Counted from the stretch's first letter, positions 1-14,326 are shown. The stretch is DNA of 64,000 bases from Allacma fusca (GCA_947179485.1 OX359245.1:42891067-42955066); one strand, 5' to 3'. A program made the numbers and translations. Notes: generated from the letters alone by a model not told the origin.

Positions 1-3000
1 TCCAAGAAAACAACCCATTCCCCAGCAAAATAAGTGCAGAGGATTCAAAATTCCCCGCTCGAAATTCCAACGTTCCCACGCGAAAGAATTCCTTCCCAGA
101 AGAGAAGGATCAGAAATTAGAGGATTTAATTCGTAAGAGTGAGAAGATCCTGAATCCCCCCTCCCTCCAGCCCTCCCCTCCCCTCAATGTCAACATCGTC
201 CAGATAAATTCCCAAGTGTCCACATTCCCCCGTCGGAAGCACCTCACCACGGTCCCCCTCCACAGCACCCACAGTCTGGATAGGAAATATCCCAAAAATA
301 TCGTGAAAATAAATGCGACTCCATCCTCCTCCACAGAGGATTTAGCTCCAACAGGAACAGTCCTCTCAGACGCAGCTGCTCTTAATAATAATAATAATAA
401 AAATAATGCTCATAAAAAAGAGAAGGAAGTTTTAACAACCTTGGCTCAAGATGATGACAGTGACGACGAGGAGAAAGAAACAATAATAACAAGTAGTGGT
501 GAAGGGTTGGGGGGGAGGAGGAGGAGGTTGGGTGGTCAAGTAGTGACTGTGGGTGGGGGTTGGGTGTACACGTCCTCAATGCCGTTAGAAAAGGAGTCTC
601 TCAATCACAGACATAATAGTCAGAGCAACAGCAGCAGCAGCAGCAGTCCCATCATCAGCCCCAACAACCCATCCACGAGTGAAATAAGAGAAGGGGAAAA
701 AATTACTCAACCCCTACCTTCACAGAGAGATGAACAGGTGTGCAATCATGCTACGGCTCCAACAACAGCAGCAGCAACTACTACCACAACCACTACTGCT
801 CCTTCTATCAAGAGCACCAATAATCCCCCAGTCTCAAGAGCAAATTTAACCAAAAGCAGTAGTAGTGGTTGCAGTAGTAATAGTAGTAGGTTGAGTGACC
901 TAGCCCATCAATATGCTCGTAATTCCCGGGACTGGAGACCCGGGTCAGTGTCGAAAGAATACCCAGGTAGTCCTCGCCCCGCCCCCTCCAGCAACTACCC
1001 CCGCATTACAAAAGGTCGCTCCTCCAATGAGTTCGTAACCACCGTCCATATCAACAACGACATGTGTCATGAACCTATTGTGGTGAACCCGATCCTACGT
1101 ATTTATCATCCTCAAATAAAAACCGACTTATTATCAGCAGGCCCAAATAAACATATCCAAATCCCCCCTCCTCAAAAAAGTAATAATCAACTTGGACCAA
1201 CAACAACTCTTCCGGGTGACCCAAATCAGCGCAGCATTCCATATCAAGGCCCTGCCACGAGTGCGACAGTTTTTCAAAGTGAACATTTTATTTCGAATAA
1301 TAATAAATCTCAAAAATTCAGCAGTCAAAATTATTCAAAGGGAAAAAGCAGTGAGATCCCTTCGTTCCATTTAAATTCAAATGAGATCCCTTTTTTACAA
1401 TTGAGTCCTTCTCAAGTACCAAAGGAGGCTCTGGATCTGGAGGGAATCCAACAGAAATTACTTCAGAATTCCTTTCCTCCGGAATTTATTAAAATTAAAT
1501 CTTCTCCTCCTCCACCACCTCCGCCAAAACCTGGGGACAAAATTTCTCCTCAGCTGGAATTATTAAATCCGGAAAAAATAATCCCATCCCTTCCATTCCA
1601 TTCGAAAGAAATTATTACTAAATTAGACGAGACAAATTCCACTCGCGTAAATTTACAATCACATTCCAAGGAAATCCCGAGGGAGAAAGGGACTACTGGT
1701 AAAAATAACCCCAATTCCAATGGTCATTTCAAAGAAATCCCTACACTTGAGGAAACTTTCAATGAAATCGTGGCTTTAAATATAAATTCCGAGAGCCCGG
1801 CCCAGCTCAGTACAAATGAGCATTTTTATTTAAATTCAATTTACAACGACCAGGGTTTAAAAGTGTCCCAGACAAGAAGTGAGGGTTCTTCAGCTGGGAC
1901 GATTTTTCAAGGGGACATTTTGAGCCCAGCCCGGAGTGATAACATCAACGAAGAAAATCCTGTGAGTACTATTGAGGTGATTGGTGTTGTAAATGAGGCG
2001 TCTCAGACTGTTGAGGAATTAGGAGCAGGAATTGTGAGCAACGAAAGTGTAAACATTGTGCCGGAGATATTTTTTGACGACAACGACAACGGGAAGGGCA
2101 ACGGCAACGACAACGACGCCGACGACGACGACGAAGACCCACACGGTCAGGGCACCCTTATTGCCCTGATTTCTCATGCAAATGAGCTGACTCAACTTAG
2201 CTCAGAAATTAAAAATTTGACGGAGTTGAGCGACAATAATAATTGTAGGGAGGAGAGACTCCTGGGAGCTAGTAGGGAGATCAATGACAGTGCTTCCACA
2301 GAGAACTCCAGTGATGACACGATTATCGATTTTTTTCAGTCAAACAACATAGACCCTTATCATCAGTCGGAGCCGTTTCATGAGGAAGGGAAATTGAGTG
2401 AGATATCTGAAACGTGCTTGGATGATAGTAATGAGTCCAGGAGTGACACTTTGGTGGACCAACCGATCGAACAATGTAATCTCAATGAGAGTGACAGAGA
2501 TTGTGGTAATCAGGGCCTGATTAGTACGCCAACGGCCCAACAAGAGGAGGCCCATCCTGTAGGACCCAAAATCACATCTTCCGTTGCCGATAAAATCAAG
2601 GAACTCATCTTTGGAGAGGAGAATCTAATTGTGAGAATGTTCACCTATTACCTTCTAATCACATCTCTATTTTTTTTTAAATAAATACCGGCTATGTGAA
2701 GAACCAACGTTAAGTTCCCCAACTTAATATTAAATACAGTGTTCTCTCTCTCTCTCTACTCAACCTCAACCTCTCCCTTTAACAGAAATTGGCTCATTAT
2801 CAAATTATAAAAATATGCTCTTACAGCAAAGATAATTGATAACATTAAACTCAACGAGTTTTCAAATATTTCTCTGTCCCTTCAGAAAAAATTCCTTTTA
2901 CAAGGGGTCTCTACACAGCGACTATTTGTACACCCTAATTATTTCCAAAGAGTTACAGGGTAAAGTTTATTCACGTAAAAATGTGAATAAACTTTACCCT

Positions 3001-6000
3001 GTAATTTAAGGTTTAAGGTTTAAATTATGGGCAAAGAAGCAAAAAAGGCAATGTCTGCAAGCGTTCGTCTTAAGCCAGTACAAGTACCTGGCTATACGCA
3101 AATTTTAAAGCGAAATACTTATGTATAGGGCATTTGGGAACATTCAAATTTCTTCTAAAATTGCGCATGTTCAATTATATAGTTCTTCTGAATTTGTTTT
3201 GTAAATATTTTCCCTTCAAAAAATTTGTCCCAATGTTATTTTTGCTTTGAGTAGAAGATATGTAATTATTGTATTTTGACTAAAAACATCCCTGCAGATG
3301 TTCCCTGCTGTGAACATAATTTTTTGCTTCTGAACAGGGACTTTAATAGTGAGCGCACGTCCAAAAGCTAATATGTCTCCGTTAAGATGCCAGAGCATAG
3401 TAAAAATTTCTAAATTTAAATTGAGAATGCAAATGCAAATGCACACAAGAGTTCTAGCTCTGAAAGAATTTTAATGGAGTGGAAGATTTACATGATTGAT
3501 GTTCTTGAATTAATGTTTCTTTTACTTTCCAATTGAGGATAGATATTTGTAACGTTGTGCACGAGAATAGATACAGATTTGATCATGCTTGAAGCTGAGA
3601 GCAGGAACTTAAGATTAATGTGCTATTTTTCCCTGCCTGATTAATTATTCAAGGCCAAGTAATGATTTCTGTCACGTACATTTTTATAATTTCCTCAGAT
3701 CTCATACTGTATACACGAAACAAACTTCTCTATATGAGCGAATGAATGTAGGATTTCAGGTTTGTTTGTGTACCATTTTTGAGACTCCAATTAATGAGTG
3801 TATACGTACATATGGAACGAATTACCAATTAACATTACCTTGATGTAAACAAGTTAGAATTTTTATCCGTGCCTTTTTTGGGAATACTTGAGCCCTTGAT
3901 CAGAACAGCTTTTATACGCGTCTCATTTCCCACTTTGATGGGATGCCCATTGATGATTACCAAAGTCAAAACGCAGTTCCTATGGAGAGTTCCTCTACAA
4001 TTGTTATTTTTTAAGAGGCACCATATTTCTATATAATAGAACAACCTGGATTTTTTTATTGGCCCAAGTAGAGTTTACAAAAATAATTTTTAATGAATTA
4101 ACACCAGCAGCCCGCAACTAGCTTCAGAACTTATACTTGGCTGCTGTAATGTTCGCAAAATTTATTTGCTTATTGAAACAGAGCACAAACAAATTTAGAA
4201 AAATTGTGTGCTTACTTCAAAACATTTTTTTCAATATTGACAGAGAATCATAGAAAAATAGCACAATAGTAGTAATTATTTGTTCTCGAGGAAGGAAATC
4301 AATAATCCGAAATATTAAACTGTCAAGTTTAGTACTAATAATAAAATCCCAATACACTATAATCATATTTTATTAGCCCAGTAGCACAATGGAGGTAATA
4401 CACGCCACCATGGCTAAGCATATATTTGAGGAATAATGGTAATTTTATCAACAGATGTTAATGACGGAAAAAAACTTGTTTATGGGAGTGCAAAATGAAG
4501 TTGCACGTGCAGTTGGGGAACATTCCCTTGGCAGCGTTCGGAGTAATTATAGTGTGACAATATTTTTGAATGGTACTGATTGGGGTTTAAATTTTTTTTT
4601 CTAGGTTCCAGTATTAAAGAATGACCTTTCACCAGAAGTATCCTCCTCATCCAAACAGCTAGACGGAGGTGATCTGAAGCCTCATCTCTCCCCTCCCGGC
4701 TCCGACTGTTGCTCCGAAGTCTCACAGCCCGGCATCCGTCAAGAGTCACCCCCGTCCCGGGCCCCATCCTCCGTCTCTTCTGAGGAGGAGAAGCCCGGAA
4801 TTGCCCAAGAATCCCAACATATTCTAGACTTGTATGAGAAAGAGATATTCTGTGATAACTCCGGGTCCAGTGCTTCGGAGAACCTCCTGAAATTCCTTCA
4901 TAATCTAGAGACCAAAGCTTCGGAAGAAGACTCCAGCAATAATAATACCCCCTCACCCCTCATGACAATGATGGAGCACAACGAGCGTCTCACTCCTGAA
5001 GGTCAAGAGTCCTTCACAGATGAATCCTCCAATTCTAGCACCACAACCACAACCACACACAAACGCTCTAGTCCGGACGGGGAGGAGATCCAATCCCCCA
5101 AAATGAACAAGCTCGAAGAAGAGTCCTTCCAAGTGACTTCCTCCGACTCGGACAATTCCTGGATAGAGGAAGTCCCTTATGAAGAAGGACCCCCACCCTT
5201 GGACCTCACCCTCCATACGATCGTCGAAGAGTCTTGCGAAGACTCCGAGTCCGAAAAAAGTCTCCGACTTAGCTTCCCTCGGAGTAATAAAAACGCTTTA
5301 GAAAATTATTTCAATTATCTCGACCCTATGCAAGAGTCCCAGGGAGGGTCCGAGGCTCATCGTAAACTAGCCAATGAGGATTCCGAATTCAGTGATACGT
5401 TCTCAGAGTCCAGCTTTAATTCCGAAGTCATTCAGGCCCGAGATGATGACTCTATTATTGATCCTGTTGACCTGGCGTCAACCCGCCTGGAGAAGTACTT
5501 TACAAATTTGAGCTACCAGCAGCATCATCAACAGCCCAGTCATCATCATGCTTTAGCGGAGCAGTACTCCGAAGACTCAGTCGGCTCCGAGTCGGAGAAT
5601 GATGATCAAGTAAAGGATAAGAAGAAGAAGGTCCTGAAGCACAAGCGCTCCGCCAATGTCTCCGATGATGAGTCTATTTTTGATCAGGATGAAGGAGCCT
5701 TTGACACTATCAAGAAGTCTTCGAAGAAGAAAGCTGAGGAGAGTAACAACGGGAAACAAGAGCAGGAGAAAAAAAATAATCCCGCATCGAACGATCCGGA
5801 GGTGACCCCTGCAGCCAAACCCAAACAAGTCCTCCTGGATCGCTCCAATTCCTTCCAATGGTCCTCGGATGAGGAGGTGAACCTAATGATGAGTAAATTA
5901 CGACACCTTATAAAAAATCTGATGCAGAAGAGTGCGACGACTCCGAGTGAGACCAACTCCCAACTACGCTACTTCGAAACTGAACTCATAAGACTGATGC

Positions 6001-8102
6001 GGGCTGAGCCTGAGTTGAAGAACATTGTGTCCGAGTATATCTCTAGTGAGGAGTCGGATGATAATGAATTTAATCAGTTCATCAAGGATGTGGTGACTCA
6101 GGAGCAGGAGCAGCAAGAGCAGAAGGACAAGTTACTCACGGAGAGACTCCTATCCAGCAATAGTAAGCATGGGAGTAAGGAATATAGCGGGAATAATAAT
6201 AGTCCGGCCCTTATTGCCAAAGTCATGCATCATATTGGCAATAGGCTGAGCGTCTGGATGAAGGATGAGGAGGAAGAGGGGACTTTGAAGTGTGCTCCAA
6301 GTGTCAGCTCCGACCTCAACGAGGACCGATTTAGCTGGAAGGGCAGCTTCGAGAGCACTTTGGCCGCTAAGAGACAAAGCGTCGGGAGTACGGACTCTAT
6401 TTCCAGCTCCGACTTCAATAATCAACACCAGGCTGCGGGGTCAGCTGGAGTTGATAGGTGAGTTCGATTCAAGTGCTAAATGTTTCGTCCAGTTATTTCA
6501 GAGAGCTTTATAATTAGAGCTTAATCATTCAGAGATCATTTATGTAAAACTGATGAATATTCTTGTCCTGACAGGTCAATTTTACGATCCTCCTCCTTGC
6601 ACCACTTGGCCAACTCCCAGCCGATAGAGGAGAAGAAGGAAGAGGAGGAGAATATTTCCAACTCCTTACCGAAGCTCAATCAAGTGACGAACATGTCACG
6701 TGCTCAGAGTCTCATCGGTATCAAGGAGAAAGTCAAGTCTGCGCGCTACCGCCCGCCGGGCTTCACCCAAGCCCCAAATATTATCAAGCAGATTGATGAC
6801 AAGATGTCCATGAGTACTCCGGCGTTACATCAGGAACCTGTCGTTCATCCTGATACTCCGATGAATGTAAGTGATCTTCAAAATGATCTTCAACAATAAT
6901 TAGTAACAATCCAGTCCCCCTGGAAAAATTCATCAAGGTGTAGTTCTAATCGATCCTGTCTGATATCTTGTAGCTCCGAAGCTCTGCAGACTCAATTTCC
7001 AGTATGTTTGAGCATGGCTTGGGAAGAATTAATATAAGGGGTCAGATCGAGTTTGGCCTACAGTACAACTACAAGCTGGCGTCCCTCGAAGTGAGAGTCA
7101 AGCAATGTAGGGATTTGGCGGCGGTGGACTCCAAGAGGAACAGATCTGATCCGTAAGTGCCCTAACAAAAAAAACAACAAATTAACACTGAAATAATCAC
7201 ATTTTAATTTAATTTGTGAGCGTGTGTGTGTGTGTGTGTGTCAAATCTCAATATGAGTTCATTCTTTTTTACAGGTATGTTAAAGCCTACTTGCTTCCCG
7301 ACCGTTCCAAAAGTGGGAAGCGGAAGACGAAGACGAAGAAAAACACGCTCAATCCAATCCTGGAAGAAACGCTCAAGTTCCCCCTGACACTGTCCGAACT
7401 CCAGAGTCGGACCTTGTGGATCAGTGTCTGGCACAATGATATCTTCGGGAAGAATGAGTTCTTAGGACAGGTGATGCTTCCCCTGAAAGATCGTGTCTTC
7501 GACGATCCTAGTCCTACATGGTGGAGCTTGGAGGACATGTCAGTCCCCGTGGATGACCAGCCCCGCGGTGACCTCATCATCGCTCTGAAATGGCTCCCTC
7601 GCTCACAAAGTACTGGAAACCTCTCGGTTCTGGTGAAGGAGGCCAAGAATTTACTGCCAACTAAGAACGGGTGTCCGTCCACGTTTGTTAAGTGGTAAGG
7701 TCCAATACCCAATAAAAATTCCAATACCCTTCCCCTATTCGAGATCCTTTTTCAATTTTTATTCCTTTCCTCCAAAGGAACAAGAATATTTGGGCAGGGT
7801 CTTGTTTGTAATTTTTTGACATTTTTTTCAGTTCACCTCTGAAGGAGTCAAAGAGTCATCGGTCCAAGCAGAAGACTTCAATTGCTCGTCGGACCCTCCA
7901 TCCCATCTGGAACCAAACCCTCTACTTCGAAGACGTTCCCGATGATGGGATTGAAGTCAGCCTTTGGAATTATGACCTCCTATCTAATCATGACCTCATT
8001 GGGAACATTCGACTGGACTCCAATCATCCCCTCTGGGAATCCATGCTTAATAGACATTCCTTCTGGGTTGAGGGTGGTCTCAAACTGGACACTCCCCCTT
8101 GA
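1..8102 (+). CDS. btsz: Synaptotagmin-like protein, bitesize/SYTL type (5' end outside window)
   Basis: Exons: <3..2630, 4605..6457, 6575..6866, 6974..7152, 7275..7694 and 7832..8102; all phases join and about 1,880 residues are visible. The first frame is open from base 3, so the start and any N-terminal Rab-binding (SHD) domain lie upstream. The first two exons encode very long low-complexity sequence: Ser/Asn/Thr tracts, a seven-Pro run near 1,510, an Asp-rich acidic tract near 2,070-2,140 and many SSSDE clusters. The C-terminus holds C2A (about 7,030-7,530; contains RSDPYVKAYLLPD and the late FGKNEFLG loop) and C2B (about 7,565-8,070; ends near WVEGGLKL). Known role of the family: Rab27/phosphoinositide-linked membrane trafficking, and in flies apical actin and moesin organisation. 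Several Ca2+-loop Asp positions are replaced (WHND in C2A, LWNYDLLSNHD in C2B), so Ca2+-independent lipid binding is likely. Family call is firm; orthology to btsz is inference. Confidence 0.85.
2631..4604 (+). other. Large intron of the synaptotagmin-like gene
   Basis: The intron begins GTGAGA after a complete codon and ends TTTTTTTTTCTAG before the next in-phase exon. It holds a CT microsatellite (about 2741-2757) and the 52-bp perfect hairpin listed separately. I see no gene in it; the short open frames have no recognisable protein character. Confidence 0.75.
2953..3004. repeat. Perfect 22-bp inverted repeat with 8-nt loop
   Basis: Bases 2953-2974 (TTACAGGGTAAAGTTT...) are exactly reverse-complementary to 2983-3004, separated by GTAAAAAT. 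It sits inside the first visible intron and would form a strong hairpin in either strand. It could be a tiny palindromic mobile-element remnant; no target duplication is obvious. Confidence 0.9.
7222..7241. repeat. (GT)n microsatellite in an intron
   Basis: About ten GT dinucleotides lie some 35 bp upstream of the acceptor of the C2A-encoding exon at 7275. Confidence 0.9.
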
Positions 8103-8797
8103 AACCCTCTCGCCAGGATCTTCAATCTTTTACTTAATTTTTTTAAATCCCTGTAGTACTGTATAGGGAATCTACCTACAAAAAAGAGAGACACACACAA
8201 ACGTAATTACGTAGATGTAGGTTTTTATTCGATGACAGTGATTTTTATTATTACCTTGCATTATGGAGAAATTACAGTTGTATTATTTGTTATTGTTTTT
8301 AAAAATGTTTTTATTTACTTACTTACTACTGGTGCCTTTGACGATCCATTCCATCCAGCATTACCTATATTTATAGTGTCCTAATTGTAATAAGGGTCTT
8401 TGAAATTACTGGAAATCATGCCTCTTCTGGGCTCATACAAAAAAAAATAAAAATAACAACGAAACTGTCTTATTACACACGCAGGAACTACAACGAAAAA
8501 CAAGACAATATAAAAGACTTACAATTATTGTATCCGTGATTATAATGTTGTCAATTACAAGTATCTATCTATTAATTATTAGATATAGTACTAGAGTTAT
8601 ACTGACTTGGGAGGGAGATAAATACGTGTATAATCTCCTGGAAGTAAACACTGCTTGCAAATTATTTTATCTATAATAATAATTATTAATTAATTATATG
8701 CATATATAGAGAGAAAGAGAGATGATATTAACCTCGGTAATGATTTCAATAATATATTTTAATTCCTCTTTTGTAGTAATTAATTAATTATTAATTC

Positions 8798-8827
8798 CCT
8801 TGGACATCTATTATTTGATGTCCAAGG
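8798..8827. repeat. Perfect 11-bp inverted repeat
   Basis: CCTTGGACATC (8798-8808) and GATGTCCAAGG (8817-8827) are exact reverse complements around TATTATTT. It lies several hundred bases past the stop codon of the synaptotagmin-like gene. It could be 3' UTR structure or chance. Confidence 0.7.
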
Positions 8828-11800
8828 TCCAAGTAATTGTAATAAAGCTTGGTGCTTTATTAATGCAACTTTTTACTTACGTAGCACACTCATCCATCTA
8901 ATAATTACTGATAGTTTTTTTTTTAGAAATAATAAGCACACGTAATTAATGATTATTATCTGTACATTCTTGTTAACGAGCGTCTAATTTATTATACGTA
9001 ATCATTTTTGTACAAAGTTTCTCTACAATGGAAATTCCTATACTTAAACGAAAGCGATGAAACAAAATAAAGATTAGCTATCAATAACCAATATTTCACA
9101 TTCGTCCTCCGGTCCTGTCAATAATAATTCCTCCTGGCAAATTCCTCCGGTCATATTATTTCCTGAAATGTGATAAAATTATCTATTCACCTTATTTATA
9201 AGGGCATGGTCAATAGTTAGTTTTAAAATATTACTCTAATAATACCAGAGACGACGCTATACAAAAATCCCATCTGTGGGAGACATGGGGCATTCTAAGA
9301 CAAAATATCTTGAGCCCTAAAGTAATTAAATCCTTTTACAATAGGCATTTTCAGATTTACAAAATACTCAATATAATTTAGATTTTAAAAAAAAGATTAC
9401 AAGTTTTAATAAAGTTTCTTAATCTAGCGAGCAATATCATGTAGTAAAAATTGTAGAAGAAATTCCACAAGATTCAATCAGTTAAAAGTAATTCGCGAAG
9501 TCGTGTATACAGTGATCATTTGATCTTGAGATAATTTTGCAAACAAATATGATAATTATTATAATAGTTCTAGTAAATCCCAACTGGATTCCTCATAATT
9601 CAAAGATCATTTCATAGAAGCTTCGATGCTTCTCGTAAATTTGCTAACAATAATTATTTTATTAGCAGGACTCCATCGAGTACTTAATTAATTCCCGTGC
9701 TCAGGAAAAATGCTCATAAAGTATATGAACTGTAGGAAAGATGATGGTCCGATACGCTCAAATACAAGAGCATGAGTGAAGCATTTAATTCTATGTAATG
9801 GCACTTATACTACATACTAGAGTTAGAGTGCAAGATAAATGAATCCAACAATAATTAAGTAGTGTCGTCAATTGTGACTGACTGTCTGAGTCAAACTAAA
9901 TACAACTCGTAATTACATATATACAAGGAACTATACCTACATTTCATCTCTGTATATAGATATTTCAAGGGCTGAGTACCAAATTGAGCATTGGAGTAGA
10001 TATTTGAGATTGGAATCATTCTGAGTACTTCTCGAAGTAAGTGAAAAATCTGATAGGAAAAAATTCACACGAGTAATTTGAACGCGTCAATTGCTTTAAG
10101 TGTTTCCCTTTAATTGCACATATACATTATATATGTATGTGACTTTTTTAAGAACAAAATCCTACACTATAGGGATACAGCTTTTGCATATGAAGATACA
10201 CCGGAACCTAGAATATAATTTAGAAGTGGATGTGTATAAGAGTGTGACAGGATTTTCATTTGTAGTATTAAAGGTTAAGTACAACATAGTGAGGGTTAAC
10301 CCTATAAATGTTATCTGCTGAATGCTCAATGGTAAATGTTAATTTTGGGAAAGAGGATCCGGTTACTGTCTCTGCTGACGTAGGACTTGTTACTTGTGGG
10401 TCGTGAACAGGTGCCATTCAAAATTGCACATGTTTGAGAGGCTATTGCGTAAGATACACATTAGTTTCATTTAATGGGCCGTTAAAAACTCATATATGTC
10501 ACGTATTAAATTTTTTCTGAATCATTTCCCGTATGTACGAATCCTGGCTCTGCAAGACTCCCTCGTAAATAATATTACGAGCTTTATTCATCTACGAGGA
10601 AAAAAATAATCCCCTTTATTACAATAATGCTAATTTTTTCCCTTGTTACTCCAGAGAATTTGTACTAATTTTTTAGCGGTTTTTAGGATAGCTCTTACAG
10701 AAAGAATGCACTCCAGGTACTTGGGTCTTGTATATTTTGTTGGATAGTAATTTATAATGGAATACGTGATTCTCTATATACTCAAGTCTAAATATATTTT
10801 TCCTTCAAAAAAGAGCAAAGAGAACAAAAGGGAAAAGACTCCAGTGTTAGGTACCATGACGAATTTAGTACGGTTGATGAGGACAAATCTGAGCGCAATT
10901 CTGTGACCTTTGAGGTCAAAACAGTTGTACTTCTATTACATCCCATTTGCATACTCACACGTTAGATTTAATTTTATGACTTTTAAATTATCTGTTTGCT
11001 TTACATAAGTATGTATACGTTATGTAAAATAATATAATTTATATATGTGGCCAAGTTGCAGCTGTCAACAAAATAAAAGCGGGACTTGAATTAATGACTG
11101 TCATGGATGGAGCTATATCTAATTTATATACTTACTTCAAATGTAATTATTTACGTGTTTGTAGCAAATGTGCTTCTGACAAATAATATTATCTCAAAAA
11201 CGCATTCGCAATAGTTATTTTATTTGCATCACTATAATTTTAGCGTTGACTGATTGGGAGTTACAATAATTTATGGTGACATTATCTACGGCTTGTAGTA
11301 TCTCAAATAATTTATACTGTCAACTGTAACAACTATATCTTTGAAATAATTATGTTGTGAGCGGAAGGAAACGTCCAGAACGTTTGACGAAGGTAGCAGA
11401 ATAAAAATTGTATGGAGTAGATTGTATATTATATTATGAATCAATTATTCTCAATATTCCAGAATAGGAAAAATTCTCTTTTAAAGTCCTACAATAATTT
11501 CCGCCAGTCTATTTTTACGTGGATATTAAAATTTATGTAGGAAAAATGTTTTTTTCCAATCGCATAAAGTTCAAAGTTTAAATCTCCGAATTACTTGAAA
11601 TAATAGAAACAGTTTAGGACTCAAATCAATCATATACTGATAAAGGGTAACTTAGCCAGGTAATGTTTAAGTAAGTCACGTATAAAAGAAAGCTAAGAAT
11701 TTACTGTAAGTATTATAATAAAAAATAAAGCTGAATTAAAACCAACTTTGAATATCTGTAATATGTGAAAATTCTCTGGCCTAGTTTCTAACATTGTATT

Positions 11801-12841
11801 ACAATTAATTATTAATTGTTGAAGTTAAATGCCCCTATTTGCAAGGGATAAATAGGTAATAGGTACTCATTGTCAGTGAAGGAATCGTAGGATTGTAATT
11901 GACTACTCCAAGATAAGTAGCTCCCATAGTATTCCTACGAATGACGCATTTACATATGTATATCTATTCAAGTGGACATGTCCGAGTCCCTCACCATGTG
12001 TTTAATGTACAATTGCAACTATTATTATGAATCATCCCTTTGGCAACACAGATAATAAAACGTATCCACTGATTACTTCATTGTCGCTCGGGAACTGTTC
12101 CTAGGTTGTTTACTAAAGTTAATCAAGGCGCCCTTGACCCTATTTCTTTCCACACGTATAGAAATTCCTCCAAAGGAGTAAAAATAGCTGATGACATGAA
12201 ATGAAAGGATGAGATCATACTACAGGTTTTGTCCGGTAGACTTATTATAGAGCTGGTTGAATACAAAGAATAATAATTTAATACTAAGTTATATGATGAA
12301 TCATGAGTCTTCATATGAGCATAGTCATTAAAGCCTTTCTCGGCTGTGGTTATTTAAAAATTAAAATTGTAGTCAAGGCAGATACTACCCCTGCTGGGCC
12401 CATAAGATGTCAATTCAAATAGCTATAAAATGTAATAGGAATGCTAAATGCTAATTGTAAAAATATAAAAATAGTTGTAAGGCAAAAATATGAATATCAT
12501 TGTTGTCTTTTCTTCCCACAAAGAAAATCCCAGCTTGGTCAAAATAATAATAATTCCTTAGTATAAGACTTTGGCATGACATACAACTATTCTTCTTTTA
12601 TCTCCCATTTCCCATGCTGATCTTTATAGACGAATGTAAAATACACTGCACAAAATCTCCCTTAAATGGGGAAAAAATTGACTAATAATAGCAATATATT
12701 TATCAAGGAGAAAATACATGTCACTATGAGAGGGTATGAGATTGAAATTACTCTAATGTCAGGGATGTTCTTATAAATTGTATTCCTATTTCTTTTCAAT
12801 TATTTTAAATCTGTCTAATCTTAATTACAAAACTGTACAAT

Positions 12842-13140
12842 TAGTTTCAAGCAGGGATCATATTTTTGTAAACCTCCCAGGAAGATCATTCTGATCATTT
12901 CCCTGCTGAATCTATTATTTCCCTGCAGGGAGGGTTTCTCTGGATGCTTTCAAAAACTGAAAAGAACGCCTGCGATTTTTAAAATCCCTGTCAAGAAAAA
13001 GGTCAACTTTAAAAATCCCTGTTGGGAAAAAAAGAATCCCTTCCCTTTTAGATTTTCCCTGCCAGAAATATCTACTTTTTCCCACGGAAGAATCTTCCCG
13101 TCTTCCCACAAAAATCCGATCCTGCCCTGGTTTCAAATAA
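12842..13140. repeat. Dispersed repeat copy, AAATCCCTG family
   Basis: This stretch repeats motifs such as AAAATCCCTG, TTTCCCTGC and AAATCCGATCCTG at irregular 20-60 bp spacing. The same succession (CCCTGCTGAATCT, then AAAATCCCTGTTGG, then TTTCCCTGC, then AAATCCGA-CCCTGG) recurs near 49440-49800 and in the duplicated copy near 57217-57577. Sequence divergence between this copy and the lectin-cluster copies suggests an old interspersed element. No coding capacity or terminal repeats were found. Confidence 0.6.
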
Positions 13141-14319
13141 TTTTAGTAAAATCCAATAAAACTCCTGCTAACTCTTTAATACTTGAGGGAAGACAGTTAT
13201 TTGGACCAACTCAAACCATGTACAGTACTTTGTTAAACCGTACCTTCCAGCATGGGACCCTCCGTGCCAAAATAACGTAACAACTCCCAAGAGGTCCACA
13301 TTGCAACTGTCACTACCTGTCATTTCTGGGTCTCGGCCTTTGCCTCACATGTACACGAAAGAACGAAAACACAAAGTTATCTCATCTTACAGCTGACGAT
13401 GCAATTTCAAAAGATGTACACCCACACGTCTAGCATAGGAAAAGTTTTATAATCCAATAATTATCTACTTCAAATGGCTACAGGTGCATGGATAGGAAAA
13501 AATAGTACATATGTATATACCTAAGGGTAATTACATATCTACATATGTACATGATACAATACACCCAAGCGGATCACAAATGAAACAAATTCAGCTATAA
13601 TCTGTATCACTTTCTTTTACCTACAAACATTTTGTAATACGGTCATTTGAGTTTCTATTAAAATACATTGTATGTGCATTTTTGTCAAATAGAGACAATA
13701 TTTCAATGATTCTTAGCAATGATTTTTGAACCTAAAAATAAATTGAAGTGTCCACTCCGGTGTCAATTCAAGTGATCTAATCAATCATTTTTCGGATTTA
13801 TTTTTTGGGGATGATTGATAAATCGTGTAGAGAAATATCGAGAGTAGTAATCTCCACGCATGAGAGCCAATCTTTATCTGAGACCTATCTTCTGATATTG
13901 ACCAAAAAACAAATAGCCTCTTATCACCCATCAATCATTTTTGTGTCGACGGGACACGTAAATCCTGTAAATTCAAAAATCTGTATTTTTACAGTAATTA
14001 TGACAATTAAAATCCATTGTTTGAACGTTTAAAGTATGCTCTCTCCTCATGCATCAAGTTAATCAATAATGAGTAGTGTCCGGTTAATAATTTTGATATA
14101 TGACTCTACAATTGATTATTTTTAAGTGGCTACACTTCTCCCATGATTGACTGAAAGCATTATCTTTTATGCTGCTATTTTTGGAAATAGCAACGTCCAA
14201 GAGGCACTTTACTCTGTATGTATTTATGTATGCGGTCATTGCAAGTCTATAATGTGCTAATCCTGAGCATGCTTTGTTGCTTGGCTACCATTTAAAAAAA
14301 AGCGTCATCGTTCCGTGGA

Positions 14320-14326
14320 TATAAAA
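14320..14326 (+). promoter_or_regulatory. TATA box upstream of a candidate signal-peptide exon
   Basis: TATAAAA lies about 47 bp upstream of the ATG at 14373, a plausible spacing for a core promoter with a short leader. It supports that exon but is not proof of transcription. Confidence 0.4.

Larger units (their letters stand above)
8103..14319. other. Long gene-poor interval, including the 3' UTR of the synaptotagmin-like gene
   Basis: No convincing coding exon is seen on either strand over about 6.2 kb. The first few hundred bases should be 3' UTR. The rest is AT-rich, with a small perfect hairpin (8798-8827) and a dispersed-repeat copy (12842-13140). The longest open frames are under 80 codons and look random. 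Distal regulatory sequence for the secreted-protein genes to the right is possible but not visible. Confidence 0.6.
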
